DNA from: Seminavis robusta
Taxonomy: Eukaryota; Bacillariophyta; Bacillariophyceae; Naviculales; Naviculaceae
Direction: 5' to 3'
Assembly: GCA_903772945.1 (NCBI GenBank)
Contig: CAICTM010000065.1
Coordinates: 62,001 to 126,000 of the forward strand
DNA: 64,000 nucleotides
Below are positions 63,401 through 64,000 of this stretch, piece after piece (position 1 is the stretch's first letter; every line of letters begins with the position of its first letter). Made by a program: the position numbers and the translations under genes. Below the pieces are notes generated by a model, which ran no database searches, had not been told where the DNA came from, and saw nothing but the letters and a program-made list of their open reading frames with translations.

Positions 63401-63902
63401 CTACTACAAAAGCTTGGCATTTGTCTCAGCAGCAGCCCGGTTCCTTTCATGCCAGTACAACAGCTCGCACAGACCAGAACACTGTGACGAAATCCGGTTC
63501 TTGAATTGTTACGTCATCGAGGCGAGTGGGCGACATTGGTTCGCTGAGCACTTCGTTGCATCCGAACGAAAAGACTCTTCAGAGTTCGTGGAATACATGA
63601 ACGCAGCTGGAAACTGGAATGAGGATGTTGCGGACGAAAGCTTGCTACGTTTTGCCCTCACTTGCTTCAAACTCTCCGGAGGCGACTTCATGTTGACAGG
63701 ACTGAAGGGGGTTCGGCGCGGGGGATTCTTCGTTCTGACTCTTCCTACGCTCTTGTCGCGGAACTGCGTTGATCCGAACATCAGCCAATGCAACAAAGAA
63801 TACATGAAAGTATGCAGGAAAGAAACCAAGGAACTGTTGCAAGAGCTTGACGCCCCACGTTCACCAAAACGCAATAATGGAATGTTCGGGTGGTTCGGCT
63901 AG
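60480..63902 (+). CDS. vWA domain fused to an alpha-kinase-like domain lacking catalytic motifs
   Basis: Single exon, 1140 aa. Residues 1-280 are acidic; ~280-480 contain four repeats of APSPFPL-type Pro motifs; ~480-650 are basic. A vWA-like domain spans ~660-850 (NEVCLVVDTSNETMKKLLAP, SCQYVYIFTNLVAADIDDI, HGFDFLNVKSMA); its MIDAS reads DTSNE rather than DxSxS. An alpha-kinase-like (MHCK/EEF2K) domain follows at ~880-1105: FVCKEIW supplies the N-lobe Lys, then AFVSAAARFLSCQYN, IRFLNCYVIEASGRHWFAEH, YMNAAGNWNED, LLRFALTCFKLSGGDFML. The catalytic DLQG is TGLKG and the TDP motif is TLP, so both key Asp are lost. A pseudokinase is likely. vWA-alpha-kinase fusions are known (VwkA of Dictyostelium); the inactive form is unusual. 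Confidence 0.82.
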   Translation: MKNRRSSSDHEMDYTEYSANDDILALGFSFEKMQIQNHVLDPERGTSPSTPMGLYHDDDGDEGLRLAFDCDETLPDRFNDEMKHSDREVPTADLLGLGTEMPTIGLIDTTSPYFDPWPRASETVKSHIASEAKAQVPCSSVSLLREQVWTSTMSEDAIEVHLAGTGKDAVFHSNWKDPESPACQRDQRVPVKKQEGYPDEEMAAMKASTNPYHTQESKFDAARYGVIQDTDLWGSSLRNMTGRNALVTRTQTTTAEKSCRSSYLSDSSHEDDEDNDDPVAAAPSPFPISGAGPLPESRLSSERPTAPAPAPSPFPLPVDFTKNSPGWRAGQPASTRHQPTRPYASKGQDGTPRSFAPAPALDPLDGTVNLSTKRVDSAAVQQPASAKNKTSTTEASSGKYGSVQSLISSTTASAPSPFPLHRTMTMPSKERVESTTAKQPSSVAQKSTNTFANAVLNGPSRPPVPPAPCPSQPPVHSTPVPSLEGTKTLPCKKTVGSAIRDKPCSVQQVQVKPSSYASAVKGGLGRPEQAMRSAAHVASPHHLNRAASSDLADHNNKRARLELSREDAQEKHTAATRWDSGHSKVDREPRLHRDKQESLYPKHFQGEPNQSLQEKAPTRGSLPKRTARKDGHSKERKQYKNGHPTRNRVIQSETMPAREILVNEVCLVVDTSNETMKKLLAPLRPNVGTFCDLVSSASGRKLRLSILTPEKELDFTSDKAAVLSFSHDALRESDMNGARESDTYSVLAGLQQSLTRLKKLSWSGDSCQYVYIFTNLVAADIDDIVSKQKLLGVLRDLTAHLPRRAKVLVGRWKNDNDLLFEAIRTMPHHGFDFLNVKSMASHVVPDHALLHACFSSMTELKAQSRRVTIGEKHLGRFVHRRLKMDKEGDIVAKVTMYQAKPVETIQHITSNAEPDFVCKEIWMKRGMAENRLTKHRVLTFGKLGVEKGKWKEDVMLKSFKLDVIAGKTVPSNQDYYKSLAFVSAAARFLSCQYNSSHRPEHCDEIRFLNCYVIEASGRHWFAEHFVASERKDSSEFVEYMNAAGNWNEDVADESLLRFALTCFKLSGGDFMLTGLKGVRRGGFFVLTLPTLLSRNCVDPNISQCNKEYMKVCRKETKELLQELDAPRSPKRNNGMFGWFG

Positions 63903-64000
63903 GAGTATCGGTACCGTACCAAGCTTGTGACCGTCACTGGGCCTCTCTTTGGATCCAACCAACCGACTTATTGTGAAATCCATCGGCTCATCACGGCTAG
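63903..64000. other. 3' flank, window end
   Basis: Only 98 bases; a GGTACCGTACC motif follows the stop codon. No feature. Confidence 0.5.

Overview
The window looks like nuclear DNA of a pennate diatom; Seminavis or a close relative is my best guess, but that is inference. Evidence seen: dense genes on both strands with short GT-AG introns (about 70-125 bp); a signal peptide followed by an SAGAF-type plastid presequence on a CbbY phosphatase; a membrane class III cyclase with a CHASE-like ectodomain; 27-residue ankyrin repeats behind an N-terminal VNNIFPFLGMG motif; and many small self-complementary motifs (CTAG runs, GGTACC/CCGG) between genes.

Layout. 0-13.3 kb: two identical tRNA-Phe genes sit in the arms of a ~0.67 kb inverted duplication (479-1155 and 12612-13281). 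Between the arms lie a six-exon... more exactly five-exon STAND/NB-ARC-TPR protein resembling an NLR (+), a FemAB/DUF482-type acyltransferase (-), a relic of a MYND finger, and a Kelch-RING protein (-). 13.8-20.8 kb: an SLC35B1-like nucleotide-sugar transporter (-), a TRIAP1/Mdm35 twin-CX9C protein (+), a plastid CbbY phosphatase (-) and a large disordered protein with a conserved C-terminus (+). 21-25.6 kb: a hairpin element and a decayed hAT transposon with a perfect 8-bp target duplication. 25.9-28.9 kb: the cyclase (+). 28.9-31.4 kb: mostly non-coding, with a weak Cys/His-rich candidate. 31.4-39.2 kb: an ABCF translation ATPase (+), a seven-helix receptor-like protein (+) and a BAR-domain protein (-). 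39.2-43.7 kb: an ankyrin-family relic, a Cys-rich GPI-anchored protein (+) and a broken sulfotransferase (+). 43.7-51.6 kb: mitochondrial ADHFE1 (-), a multi-PAS protein (-), an unknown Q/N-rich basic-tailed protein (+), and a broken partial second copy of ADHFE1. 52.7-64 kb: a secretory RING-H2 ligase (+), a four-helix membrane protein (-), a frame-broken ankyrin gene (+), and a divergent pair: a Ulp1/C48 peptidase (-) and a vWA/alpha-kinase-like protein (+) that lacks the usual catalytic motifs.

These are mostly independent housekeeping and signalling genes, not an operon-like system. Themes that recur are signalling (cyclase, receptor-like protein, PAS, STAND, alpha-kinase), ubiquitin/SUMO control (two RING proteins, one C48 peptidase), and local decay by duplication plus CTAG tetramer insertion. 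The most novel-looking items are the vWA/alpha-pseudokinase, the NLR-like STAND protein with a helical N-terminus, and two genes whose reading frame continues plausibly across a single in-frame stop. All domain calls are by eye; no database search was run.
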